Below are positions 47,077 to 57,422 of a DNA stretch of 64,000 nt, in pieces. Within the stretch, counting starts at the first letter, position 1. Each line of letters opens with the position of its first letter. Under the pieces are notes generated by a model, which did not search any database, was not told where the DNA came from, and saw nothing but the letters and a program-made list of their open reading frames with translations. The DNA is from Rhododendron vialii (lineage: Eukaryota; Streptophyta; Magnoliopsida; Ericales; Ericaceae): NCBI RefSeq assembly GCF_030253575.1, contig NC_080561.1:7949001-8013000 (forward strand), given 5' to 3'. The position numbers were made by a program, and so were the translations under genes.

Positions 47077-47326
47077 GACATCCACAATGTAATAATCAAA
47101 ATCAAAAGATTGCTAAAGCTAACAATGTTTGCTTAAAAAATGCTCACATTGTAATAATCAAAGTTAGCAACCTCTTAACCAATAATCAAATTTGGACATT
47201 TGAATAATCAAAAGTAACAATGTGGGACTTCACATTGCTAATTTTAGCAACCCTCTAAATGAATAATCAAAAGCTGACATGATAAGTTTTGCTTATTCAC
47301 TTTTGATTATTACATTGCGGATGCTC
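47077..47326. mobile_element. 250-bp MITE
   Basis: The left end GACATCCACAATGTAATAAT mirrors the right end, which reversed reads GAGCATCCGCAATGTAATAA. The interior is rich in AATAATCAAA and TTGATTATT. The GAGCATCC start is common in plant MITEs. The superfamily and target duplication were not resolved. Confidence 0.75.
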
Positions 47327-47557
47327 TAATTAAACGTTTATAATATCAACATTTTCAACAAAATAAGGAATGGGTACGTAAGAAATAGATACTACTTTTG
47401 AAATGTTTATAATATTAACAAGTCAACAAAATAAGGTTCATGTCATGTTGCTCCCATTACTCTCCTCACGAAAGTCGTCCAAAGTACGTTAGTATGTGCT
47501 ACAGATACGTACAACTAAGAGAATATATATGTGCACCAGCACGGTGTTGTGCACCGT

Positions 47558-47673
47558 CTGAGCCGTTCGTTCGGCAATCTAACAGTCCGGATCTCATCTC
47601 GACACCATATAACATTTGAACTGAGATGAGATTTGACCCGTTGAATTGCCGAACAGACGGCTCAGATAGACAT
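47558..47673. mobile_element. Small fold-back element
   Basis: GTCTGAGCCGTTCGTTCGGC on the left mirrors the right-hand GCCGAACAGACGGCTCAGA, and GATCTCATCT mirrors AGATGAGATT. The whole forms one imperfect hairpin of about 115 bases. Confidence 0.6.
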
Positions 47674-49519
47674 ATGAACCAAACATAATCTTAGACAAGC
47701 AACAAGGTTGTTTTATGCGAATCCATTGTTCACAAATTGTTCCACTTACTACAAGCTCAGAGGATAGTAGTGTTTTCCATGTTCTTTCGGATTTTTCTTT
47801 TCTTTTCTCAACATTGTATGCATCAGTGATGGGTTAGAGAGGTATTAATAGGTTAACAACTAAAGAAGATTTCGAAGTCCCTTTCATAGTCCATAGATTC
47901 AAACCCCAGACTCACCCATTGACCAGACAGGCTAAGAGCCACATCTTCTTCTTCTTCTTTTTTTTTGAGTTAACTTAATCACGTGGTTCAAAATGTTAAT
48001 CTCAGGTTATACAATAGTTCAACGCGTCCTCTTGTATATTACTTCAAACTTTAGTTTGCCCACCAATGTGAGACTTCCTTTCAGATGGGATCTCAAACGA
48101 ATCCAGTCAATATGTATTGTATTTTTACGTAAAACAAAATTTGAATATTTCACCTTTCAAAAGATTTCAATTCATTTTTTTATTATGAATTCAAATAAAG
48201 AATACAAACAATTTTATAATGTGTAAAATGGGATGAGGGAGTCGCTTCCAAATGGAATTCCGAAACATTGGATAGGGAAAATCTAGCTAGGAACGCACCT
48301 CCCGGATCCAACTCTAAATCTAGCCTTGGACGCAGTTGTGTTTGGACTTGTATTTTAAAGTCGTGCTCGTATCCTTGCTCGTATAGTCCTATCCACACAG
48401 GGTTTGACGAGTGCGCCGCTCTGTCTTTTGTTTTGTTGTTCAAGGTTTTGGATTTACCTTCCGATATGCAGTAATAATTAAAGTAAATTACCACTTTAAT
48501 TGTTAATCATGGTTTGTTAGTACTTTTTTTTAAAAGTCTAAATCAGTACTTGCCCATAATAATGAGCATAAACGGTTCAACCCCACCACCCACCAAACAT
48601 AATTTACCAACCGCTTGGAAGTTGGAAAGGTTAATTAGGTTGGGGGGGGGGGGGGGGGGGTGCTAAACCAGTTAAATTCAACTGCCCAGTTGATTAATGC
48701 ATATAAAAGTACTAGTAGTATCTTCTTCTTTTTTGTCAAAAGTTAAGAGGTTAGTATTCATCAAAATATTTTCACGGGAGATATTGGTAATCCACAGATC
48801 GGACACTCTAACAGAAAGAATTTATAAGTGTATAGGAGCGTCGTCCTACAAAATGAAGACAAAACCCCCCAAAGAGAGGATATTATTCAAATAAATAACA
48901 AAATAAAAGAAGCATCGCCGAGACATCCACCGCCACTCTTTCGCAACCACCTTGATAGACTCGTAACCACCACCTCTGCTTCACAAAATAGGAACATATT
49001 GTTGGGAGATGGTCGCCCAGCAAATAGAATATTTAGATTAATGATTTTCTAAAATATTTTAAGAGGCTTCTCATTTTATACTCGTAATTTTTTTTTGCTA
49101 AAAAAAGAAGAAGATGCAAGTACGGTACCTCGTCACTTTTGCTGGGGAGTATTGATTAATCACACCACACCATTATTTGTTGGGGACTCGACCGCACCTA
49201 TATCGAAACCAAAACTAAGGACCCTCCAAGTGCAAGTGATGTTAAGAGTATGTTTAATCTTTGATAGAACCAACCGTGATGGCCGATTTCAGCAACAGCA
49301 GCATCGCCTTGCATTTGAGAAATCCGATCGCCTTCCATCTCGATGTCAAACCTGCAAGAAGATTGGCCATATGCCCATATAGCAGCCAACTCTTACTTTC
49401 GTTACAGTCGTGATGATCGTGAATCTTTGTGCGTGCATGCGTGAGAGCGCGAGAATCCAAACGTCTTTGAATCACATCTCAAACTACTATAATCTGCGAG
49501 AGCGAAAATAGAGAAATTA
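47674..49519. other. Intergenic stretch with a dispersed repeat and a poly-G run
   Basis: About 47970-48110 matches 61145-61275 (CACGTGGTTCAAAAWRTTAA, ATCTCARGTTATAYAATA, CACCRATGTGRGACT), so both are copies of a dispersed repeat. A 19-G run lies at 48642-48660. The plus frame ending at 49382 contains CQTCKKIGH, faintly like a zinc knuckle, then a stop; not enough to call a gene. Confidence 0.45.
48642..48660. repeat. 19-base poly-G run
   Basis: Nineteen consecutive G residues follow GGTT and precede TGCTAAACC. Such runs are rare in AT-rich plant DNA and are prone to length error in sequencing. Confidence 0.95.
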
Positions 49520-49666
49520 AGCGCAATGCGAGAATCGAGAACAATAGCCCATGACATTTCGAAGAATTATGTGACTAAAAAATTTAGCCCCAATGATGGG
49601 TTATGTGGACTTAACATAGGCTCAGTCCAACCAAGTCCAACCACTAAACCAACCCTTCATTCATGT
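49505..49666 (-). mobile_element. SINE-like element, left copy
   Basis: On the minus strand GGTTGGTTTAGTGGTTGG resembles a tRNA-type A box. About 20-30 bases on, TGTTAAGTCC is a decayed B box. A tail with GTCACATAATTCTTCGAAAT and CTCGCATTGCGC follows. The better preserved copy is at 55480-55606. Confidence 0.5.
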
Positions 49667-49667
49667 A

Positions 49668-49903
49668 CTCCCTCTGTCCTAATTTACTTGTCTCAGTTCT
49701 ATTCTAACTGGATAAAAAAACTAGTTATATCTTTAAATTAATAATGAATTTTATATCCAATATGGATGTTGTTTGATATATCTCAATTTGTTCTATAATA
49801 CGATGTTTTTTAATCCGCATAAAAGATTATAAAATTACAAGATATAATCAATTAAAAGGTAGCACGAATTCCAAAAAGGACAATTAAATTAGTACGGAGG
49901 GAG
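49668..49903. mobile_element. Stowaway-type MITE (236 bp)
   Basis: TA lies on both sides (49666-49667 and 49904-49905). The ends are CTCCCTCTGTCCTAATTTAC and, reversed, CTCCCTCCGTACTAATTTAA. It is absent from the matching place in the right duplication unit (about 55612-55650). Confidence 0.9.
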
Positions 49904-50364
49904 TAGTATTTTAAGAGGTTGGTCGTGGAGAAGGAATATATAAAATCTAACCAATGAATTTCACCTTATTTGACTTGTTAATTTCTTTACTCTTTTTTTT
50001 TTCCCTTCAAAAAAGAATCAGTGCAGGAATCTTTGATTCAAATACAAACTTCCCCCAATCTAGTTTTTTAGAAGAAGGTAATGACCCATTAACCTACAAC
50101 TTTGTTGATTAAATCTTAGAAAATACATCTAATCAATTCCTTGCTTTCCTTGAGTGGCTATTGAAAGGTTTTTACCCAAAGTGGAAGCCATTATGTGCGA
50201 ATTTGACTACATCTAATCTAATCTAATCAAAGAAAACAATTGCAGTAGACACGTATTCAATGAAGTTCTTACTGAAATATTCAATTGGCTTAACTCTTCA
50301 GTTTAGCTCATGTTTCACCTAGCTTTTTGGGTTTTTTTTTTTTTTGGTCTTTGTTTAATTTCTT

Positions 50365-50638
50365 TTGTAATTGTTAGTTTTGCGTCAAATTTTCGTGGAT
50401 TATTAGTTTGTCTCATTGAGTGAAGTTGGAAAAGTAAAAAATTATGACTTCTACCTAGATATTCTTGAAAATATTGAAGATAAAACCCAAAAAGTTGGGA
50501 ATTTTTGAAATTTTTAGGCTTTATCTTGGATAATTCCCAAAACGTTTGAGTAAAATTCATAAATTTTTACCTTTTTGATTACTCTCGTAAAGACTAACTA
50601 ATAATCCATAAAAGTTTGACGCAAAAATAACAAATGTG
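50365..50638. mobile_element. Inverted-repeat element
   Basis: The left AGTTTTGCGTCAAATTTTCG and GGATTATTAGTTTGTCT mirror the right AGACTAACTAATAATCC and AAAGTTTGACGCAAAAATAA. The arms are roughly 60 bases with an AT-rich centre. It lies within the left duplication unit. Confidence 0.7.
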
Positions 50639-50708
50639 AAAAAGTTTGATTAAGGACAAAAATAAAAATTCACAAAAAAAAAAAAAACTATGTGAAATAA
50701 GTGCTTTA

Positions 50709-50946
50709 GGCTCCGTTCCGGAACGTGAAATAAGTACTTATTTTTTAATAAGGCAATTTCAAGCTCAAAAATGATGGGCTTATTAAAATCTAAAAATATG
50801 TAATATAGATCTTATTTGAAAGATCTCATTGAGATCTTTAATATGGTGCAAAAAAAATTGAAAATTTATTTTTCATTTATATTATGTTTGAGTTTAAAAA
50901 TGTGAAATAAGTACTTATTTTTTAAGAAGGTGTTCTGGAACGGGCT
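50709..50946. mobile_element. MITE, family with AAATAAGTACTTATTTTTTAA ends (copy 1)
   Basis: Ends GGCTCCGTTCCGGAACGTGA and, reversed, GAGCCCGTTCCAGAACACC enclose two inner copies of GTGAAATAAGTACTTATTTT and a centre with AAAGATCTCATTGAGATCTT. A second family member is at about 52557-52788. Confidence 0.75.
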
Positions 50947-51004
50947 CAAGTCCGTAACTTATTTCGGTACTTTTTGTAACTTTTTGTTTAGTTTTTCATT
51001 ATAA

Positions 51005-51225
51005 TGTTTAGGGTTAATTGTTTGTCTCGACGAGACAAATCGGAAAATTATAAAAATATGGACCAATGTTGGAAAAATTTGTAATGAGACAACACTTTAG
51101 ACAAAAAAATAGAGAGCTATTGTTTGATTATTTTTCTTCTTTAGTGAACTTTTTTTTTTATTTTGGTTATAATTTTTACTTTTCAAACTCCTCTCGTTGA
51201 GACGGGAGATTAATCCAAAAAAATA
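51005..51225. mobile_element. Inverted-repeat element with CTCGACGAGAC ends (copy 1)
   Basis: GGTTAATTGTTTGTCTCGAC on the left faces GTTGAGACGGGAGATTAATCC on the right in inverted order. A related copy in the opposite orientation lies at about 62240-62455, sharing TTAGTGAACTTTTTTTT and TATAAAAATATRGACC. Confidence 0.6.
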
Positions 51226-51683
51226 TAATGATTATTTTAAAAAAATTTCAAGAACGACAAACAAAATACACAAAATGAAAAAAAAAATTTTACATGAACT
51301 CACGCCTTGTATACTCAGAGGTCAATTGTCACTTCTTGCCAAATTCTTAAATCTCATTTTTAATAATCTTTTATATTTTTGTATGAAACTTTTTCTTGAC
51401 CTATTTTATATTAGACTTGATTTAGTTATTGCAGTTCGCATAATTAATATAGCGTCCGTCAATATAACTCTATCAATGTAAAACATAATTTTCCTACCGC
51501 TTGATATGAAAAATGAACGGCGGCAAGATGAAGAATACCAACACCCAAACATAGAGGATAATAAAGCAAATGTAGCATAACCAACGCCCAAACATAGAGG
51601 ATGATAAGCAAATGTAGCATATTCTCTAGATTCTTACACGTATTTTTTATTTTTTTTATCCGCGATTCTTACACATTTTTAAT

Positions 51684-51842
51684 TAGGGATGGCAATTCCG
51701 GCCACCCCGCCCCGCCCCAAATAGATTGGGGATTTGGAGATTTTTCGGGGATCGGGTAGGGGATAGAGATATTTTTTTTTTAAAAATGGGGAACGGGTAG
51801 GAGATGGGTATGAGTCTGTTCCCGTCCCATCCCCGCCCCGTT

Positions 51843-51876
<34 letters not shown>

Positions 51877-52379
51877 AAATAAGTTATATACATAAATGAA
51901 AATTATATAGGAATATTATATATACATAAGTGAGGAAGAAAGAAAGAAACTAAATCTCACTGTCAATTAACATAGAAGTAATTGAATTCACTTATCACGG
52001 ATAGAAGATTAGTAGAAAAAAGAGCTCAAATCGATAGTTCTAATCAGATAAATATTGTTCACGTCTGATAAATATTATTCACGTCGGAAACTCATGAAAT
52101 AGCGTCGTGTTGAGAGACTAAGAAACGAAGCTTTAAAGAATTTTCCGTGTGTTGTTTGTTCTTGGCGTCTTGTTGCAGGAGGGATACCGGATTAAGAATA
52201 TCGATTTTGCCTGTAGTTCCAGTTGGATTCCCGATTCTCCAAGGGACCCCCGTTCCCCGTTTGGGGGAGGGGATGAAGGGTAAAAATAATTTCCCAGTGG
52301 AGATCAGGGAGGGGATGGGAATGGATTTAAATTCGAGGATAGTAGTATCCACCCTCTACCCGCCCCATTGCCAACCCTA
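51684..52379. mobile_element. hAT-type non-autonomous element, 696 bp
   Basis: TTTTTAAT is repeated exactly outside both ends (51676-51683 and 52380-52387), an 8-bp target duplication. The termini are TAGGGATGGCAAT and, reversed from the right, TAGGGTTGGCAAT. An 8-bp duplication with TAGGG ends is the hAT signature. The interior has CCCCGCCCCG-rich ends and a GT/AT microsatellite (51842-51874); no transposase was seen. The right duplication unit lacks it. Confidence 0.92.
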
Positions 52380-52556
52380 TTTTTAATAGGGCAGGTTGAC
52401 GCAACAATGGAGATAATTAGCGCTGGCGGATACGACAATTCCAATGGAGAAATTTTCGGGAGCCGATCGGTAGGGTGCCTACCACAGCGTGATACCCATG
52501 TCACATCTTATAGGAATTTGAATTTTTTTGGGTTTATTAATAAGGGCTGGCAACTT

Positions 52557-52788
52557 ATGGTCCGTTCTAGAAACGAAAATAAGTACTTATATTTTAAGAA
52601 AATAATTTTAAGCTAAAAAATAATGTGTTTACGTAAATAATTTTTCTAGCAATATGGATTTTGTTTGATAGATCTCATTGAGATATTTTGAACAGTGCAA
52701 AAAAATCAAAAAATTATTTTTTATTTACATTATTTTTGAATTTGAAAAATGTAAAATAAGTGCTTATTTTTTAAGAAGGTATTCTACC
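52557..52788. mobile_element. MITE, same family as 50709-50946 (copy 2)
   Basis: It shares GTCCGTTCTAGAAACG-type ends, AATAAGTACTTATATTTTAA, GATCTCATTGAGAT and ATAAGTGCTTATTTTTTAAG with copy 1. It inserted just beyond the point where the left unit stops matching the right one. Confidence 0.72.
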
Positions 52789-52977
52789 AACTTGCTACTG
52801 GGCACCCAAAAAAAAAAAAAAAACTTTGATTTTTTCTGTGATTATATTTATGTATAAAAAAGAGAGTGTACTATCTAGATGCTAGTGTATAGTGTAAAAC
52901 TATACCCTTTGTCTGTTTTGGTGACTTGCGGATTGGGTTCATTTCACTATCAAGATTGTGATTGATATACACACTTT

Positions 52978-53150
52978 TTATTTATTTATTTATTTATTTT
53001 GAACGGCAAAAAAAAAAATTTATAATGTTTGAAAAAGATTAAAGGAATAAGGGTTTACGGTATCATACTTTTAAATCTAAGAACAAAAATTCCTAAATGT
53101 AGGGATAATCTTGTACCCAAGGACTCGAGACCTAATCTCTTAATTGACAA
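52978..53150 (-). mobile_element. LINE-like 3' end fragment with AAATA-type tail
   Basis: On the minus strand TTTTTTGCCGTTCAAAA is followed by repeated AAAT units, as in the fragment at 25745-25915. It breaks the match between the two duplication units between CACACTTTTT and ATAACTTATG, so it inserted after duplication. Its left (5') limit is unclear and may reach about 53390. Confidence 0.5.
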
Positions 53151-54874
53151 GAAGCCAATCAAAAAACACTCATGGGGACTATTAAGCCCCACACCTTTAA
53201 AAGGCCTTTAAGCCTAATTAAAGCAACAATTGGGATGCAACTCAAATACCCAAGAGGTCTATAAGCCCAAATAACATGGGACAAACCCATTAAATAAAGC
53301 CCCAATAAAACACACCCTAACCCTAACAAAGAACTTAGCTGCCGCCAACACCACCGGCCATCCCACAGCCACTCTTTCTTTTCTTTTTTTAATGTATAAC
53401 TTATGTGTCTGAACCAACTTACAAGCACCTTACCTAATCTTGGGTAACCAATTCCACCGCCCACTTGCGAGAGTCACAATTAAAGTCAGAGCAAAACTCT
53501 AAATGTACTGAACCTAAGGAAGTTGATAGCATTTGAGAGTTTTCGAACCGAGCTTTGGAATGTTCAAGGTTATATGCGAAATTCTTATGATATGCATATG
53601 CGTGCACGCACTCCATGTTCTCGAGCCTAATCGAGCTGAATATTTTCACGTTGAGATTCGTCTCATCACTAAACGAGCCTAAAAATTGAGGCTAACTTCG
53701 GTTTGTTTAATACCCCGAATTGAACTCGAACAAGCCTCTACCAAGTCGAGTCTCAAACAATACGCCGAATTGAACTCGAATGAATTTTTAACAAGTTGAG
53801 TCTCGAACAATTCACAAACGGTTTGATTTATTTGCCGCCCCTAAGCAAACCCCTGCGGTTTTCTCTTGAATATAAAAACTTACACTCATAATTCTGTGAT
53901 TGGGCTGTGTATATTGATTTGGCGAAGCATGTTATAAATGGGCTTCCATGGGTGACTTTCTGCAAAACATGAATTGGGCATTGCCCAGACGCACCCAAAG
54001 TTGGCCCTTACACAATCGACCCGTTTACACGTGTATGGAGTAGGGCCAAAATGGACACCTATAACAGAGCTCGTGAGCTAAAGCTCAAGATGCGACCGCT
54101 GCCTTTAGGCCTCCGAAAATTCACAAAACGTAGGGATCCCTCCTACTTTGACATCCCTTGTAATAATCTGACAAAAAGTCTTCATTTTTGATCTTCACTT
54201 TAAGGCCTCAAAAAACTAGAGCCGACCCTACTTGTATGTTGCCTAATTTTCCATTATTTGGGCCCAACCCTGCTATGGACAGTTGGACACCAACAGGTGT
54301 GCGTTGACCGTGCACGCCCCGGCATGCGGGGCCCACTTCGAGTTCCGTACGAATAATCCGAATTATTCAATAATTTTAAGAGATACTTTAATTTGAATGA
54401 AAAAATGACCTGCATGTATTAGATTAAGCTGATTTTTCGCAAGTCCATTAAAAAAATTATTTTAAAATTATTGAACGGATTAGAAGTCTAAATGACAAAG
54501 CTCCAATTGAAAAAATCAAAAGATGGAAGATATTATTAAAGAAGAAATAAAAATTTAGTTTTTAGAAACTCTAAAATATCCTTGTGAAATACCTAGAATT
54601 TGTTGTGACAATTAGTCACATGTATAATTCTAAGATTACCTCAAAATTTATCTTGTATGAAAGTATCTTTATACTAGAGCCTTCCATTGAGTAGTATTAA
54701 TAGGGATGAGTTTTAGCCATTTGTACCAATCAAAAAAAAAAAAAAGATTTGAGCTCAAATGTAAGACAAATGTTCTCCTTTCCCACTCGTCTTTAGTATT
54801 CTTTATCTTTCATAAAATCTTGTCTAACTAAACATAGAGACTCATACTCTTCCAACAAACGTATTTTAAGATAT

Positions 54875-55237
54875 GTGATACGTATTCCGATACGATCTAT
54901 GCAATTAAAAATAAAAATATATGATATATATGCCGATTTGAAATTGTCAGAAACCTTAGGGGAGGTAAGTGAAATTTACTCTCCCCTCCCCAAAAAAAAA
55001 TATGCACAGTGTTATATTTGCTTGTATTGTTTAAGATTATTCGTCTGGACATTTATGCCATTCGAAATTGAGTATCAGGATGATCAAGATGATTGGATCT
55101 GGATTGCCTATGACGAGGATCTCACCCCATATTTGCTGAAGAAATTTCTACTCAAAAATCAAAACACAATTAAACTATTTGTGGTAATCAGTGATGCAAC
55201 TATTGTTGATTTGTGTCAACATTGTGCACTGGCCTAG
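54875..55237 (+). pseudogene. PB1-domain-like gene fragment (NIN-like protein type?)
   Basis: The frame ends FEIEYQDDQDDWIWIAYDED, LTPYLLKKFLLKNQNTIKLF, VVISDATIVDLCQHCALA and a stop. Acidic YQDDxxDWxxIAxDEDL followed by a hydrophobic IKLFV strand matches the second half of a PB1 domain, best recalled from plant NIN-like (RWP-RK) proteins. Only the PB1 end is present, with no RWP-RK motif and poor agreement upstream of about 55060. The 3' flank has a 30-base direct repeat containing GTTCTGGTTACTAAATAAAT. It is most likely a truncated gene copy; PB1 in general mediates protein pairing. Confidence 0.5.
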
Positions 55238-55479
55238 AGGGATCTGACCAGTTTAGACTCTTGTGGTTGATATTGATGATGCAGCAGTAATAGTAGAGTG
55301 TCAAAAGAGTGTCCTCGGTGATGTTGTTTGTTCTTCTTGTGTGTTTGTTTCTTGAGAGATGTTTGTTCTGGTTACTAAATAAATTTCTTAATGTTGTTCT
55401 GGTTACTAAATAAATTTCTTCCTTGTTTGTTCTCATTTATGTCATTCAACATTTACTCATTCAACATAAATGTTGTGAG

Positions 55480-55606
55480 CGCAATGCGAGCATGAGAGCG
55501 AGAGTGCATGGCATTTTGAATAATTTTGTGAATAAAGCTTAACCCCAATGAGGGACTACGGGGACTTGAACACAGGGCATTTAGTCCAACCACTAAACCA
55601 ACCCCT
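55480..55606 (-). mobile_element. SINE-like element, right copy
   Basis: The minus strand reads GGTTGGTTTAGTGGTTGGAC (A-box-like), then GTGTTCAAGTCCC (B-box-like), then a GATTTTGTGAAT-style body and CTCGCATTGCGC tail. The pair of promoter boxes at tRNA-like spacing supports a tRNA-derived SINE. It was present before the duplication, since both units have it. Confidence 0.55.
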
Positions 55607-57422
55607 CATTAGTCATTAGTTTAGTATTTTCGATTAAGGATTTTTAAAATTTTTAAGAGGTTGGTCGTGGAAATAATGACCCATTAACTTACGACTGGTT
55701 TGATTAAATCTTAGAAAATACATATAATCAATTCCTTGCTTTCCTTGAGTGGCTATTGAAAGGTTTTTACCCAAAGTGGAAGCCATTATGTGCGAATTTG
55801 ACTACCTAATCAAGGAAACCAATTACAGTATACGCTAATAAGACCATGTTCGTTTTAGGGTTTTGGATTTTAAATTCTAATTATTATTTTATTTCTTTTC
55901 AATTATTATCCATATTTTCAATCATTACTCTATTTTTTTCCACGCACATTACCTACAAAACCAAATCCAAAATTTCAAAACAAACGGGGTCTAAAATATT
56001 CAAAGAAATTCTTACTAAAATATTCAATCGATTTAACTCTTCAGTTTAGTTTTGGTGACAAAAAAAGAAAAAAAGAAAAAAAAAAAGGAAAAACAATCCA
56101 GCATATGTAGTAAAATCCCGGACCCCAATGCTTAAGAGATCGTTGGACCATTAGTCGTACGCCTTGTATACTCTCCTCTGCTGAGAGGTCAATGGTCAAA
56201 TTCTTGCCAAAGGTAAGAATTGGTTATTAAATCTTACTCCTATGTGTAAGAGTTGGTTGTGATCAGTTTGAGATAAGAAAAATGATGGAAAAATAAAGTT
56301 GATTTTAGGTAATTCTAGGAAGTTGTGGAGACACGTGATACATGATTGTAGTGTGGTTCATGTATGTAGCCGAAGATTCATTTGTCAGTTCAAGAGTCGT
56401 TATTATTCATGTATGGAGTCTAAGACATCTAGTAGTTTGTGCACTTAGTAAGATTCATGTATCTCTACAAATAACTATGTAATCTAGTGATTCTGGGTGT
56501 GGTCAAAGCGTGATGGAAAGTAGAAAGAAAGTGATTAGAAAGAGTGAGGTCGAGCAGAGTGGATGAACTACTACAAGTAGTCAAGTGTGATAAAAGAATT
56601 TGGAGATTAAAGTTTTGAGAGGAGAACCAAACAAGGTTATTTTGTATTGAAAAGAAAAACAAGAAAGTCAAAAAGTTCTATTTTTGTTTGCTTCTTCTCT
56701 GTATGAAGCCTTTTCTTGTGCTATTTTGCGTAGAGCTTGATTTAGTTATTGCAGCTCACATAATTAATGTAGTGTCCATCATTATAACTCTTTAATTTAA
56801 TGCAAAATATAATTCTCCTACCGTTTGATATGAAAAAAGATCGCCGGCAACCCGAAGACAACCAACACCCATACATAAAGGATAATGTGCAAATGTAGCA
56901 TATTCTTCTGTAGATTCTTACACGTTTTTACCAGGGCGTGTTCCGATGCTAATGTTTGCATATTGTCTGTCACATCTCGTAGAAATTTGAATTTTTTTGA
57001 TTTATTAATAAATTCATCTCTAAAACGTTTCTTTAAGCAAATGATTTGCATAATTTTACCTTACCTTTTGTGAGCAATTTCTTAACTTTTTGCATGGGCA
57101 CATAATCAAATATAAGTAAATTGAGTGTCCTAAATAGTAAATACCAAACCAAAAATAGAATAATTACATCTTAGCAAAATGAATGAAAATTAGATTAGCG
57201 GATTTTTGTCAAAATAAAAAATAAAAAAATCCTCTCAGTTTAGCCGCTCCCAATTAGAGATTATGGTCATGATACAAAAAAATAAAAATAAATTAGAGAT
57301 TATGACTCTTCCCTGTGTTGTCACAGCCAAAAAAATGTTGTCCCTCATAAGTATAAACTTATTGCATATTTAATTGGTTGAATTAGACAATTTATATATT
57401 TATCAAAAAATCAAATAGTTCA

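Larger units (their letters stand above)
49520..54115. repeat. Left unit of a large tandem duplication
   Basis: Segments match the right unit (55480-61010) in the same order and orientation: 49520-49662 with 55480-55606, 49913-50215 with 55655-55805, 50255-50310 with 55990-56050, 51300-51640 with 56150-56920, 52505-52540 with 56973-57011, 52920-52977 with 60035-60073, and 53395-54115 with 60075-61005. Examples are TTAAGAGGTTGGTCGTGGA and AGTGGAAGCCATTATGTGCG. This unit also carries a Stowaway MITE, two copies of another MITE, a hAT element and a LINE tail that the right unit lacks. Confidence 0.82.

Noticed and set aside
49095..49382. Zinc-knuckle-like CQTCKKIGH in a plus-strand frame
   Set aside because: The final Cys of the knuckle is missing, a stop follows at once, and nothing else in the frame resembles a gag protein.
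53159..53464. Minus-strand frame of 101 residues rich in Leu and Trp
   Set aside because: It crosses the boundary of the duplicated unit and its insertion, and no conserved protein is recognisable.
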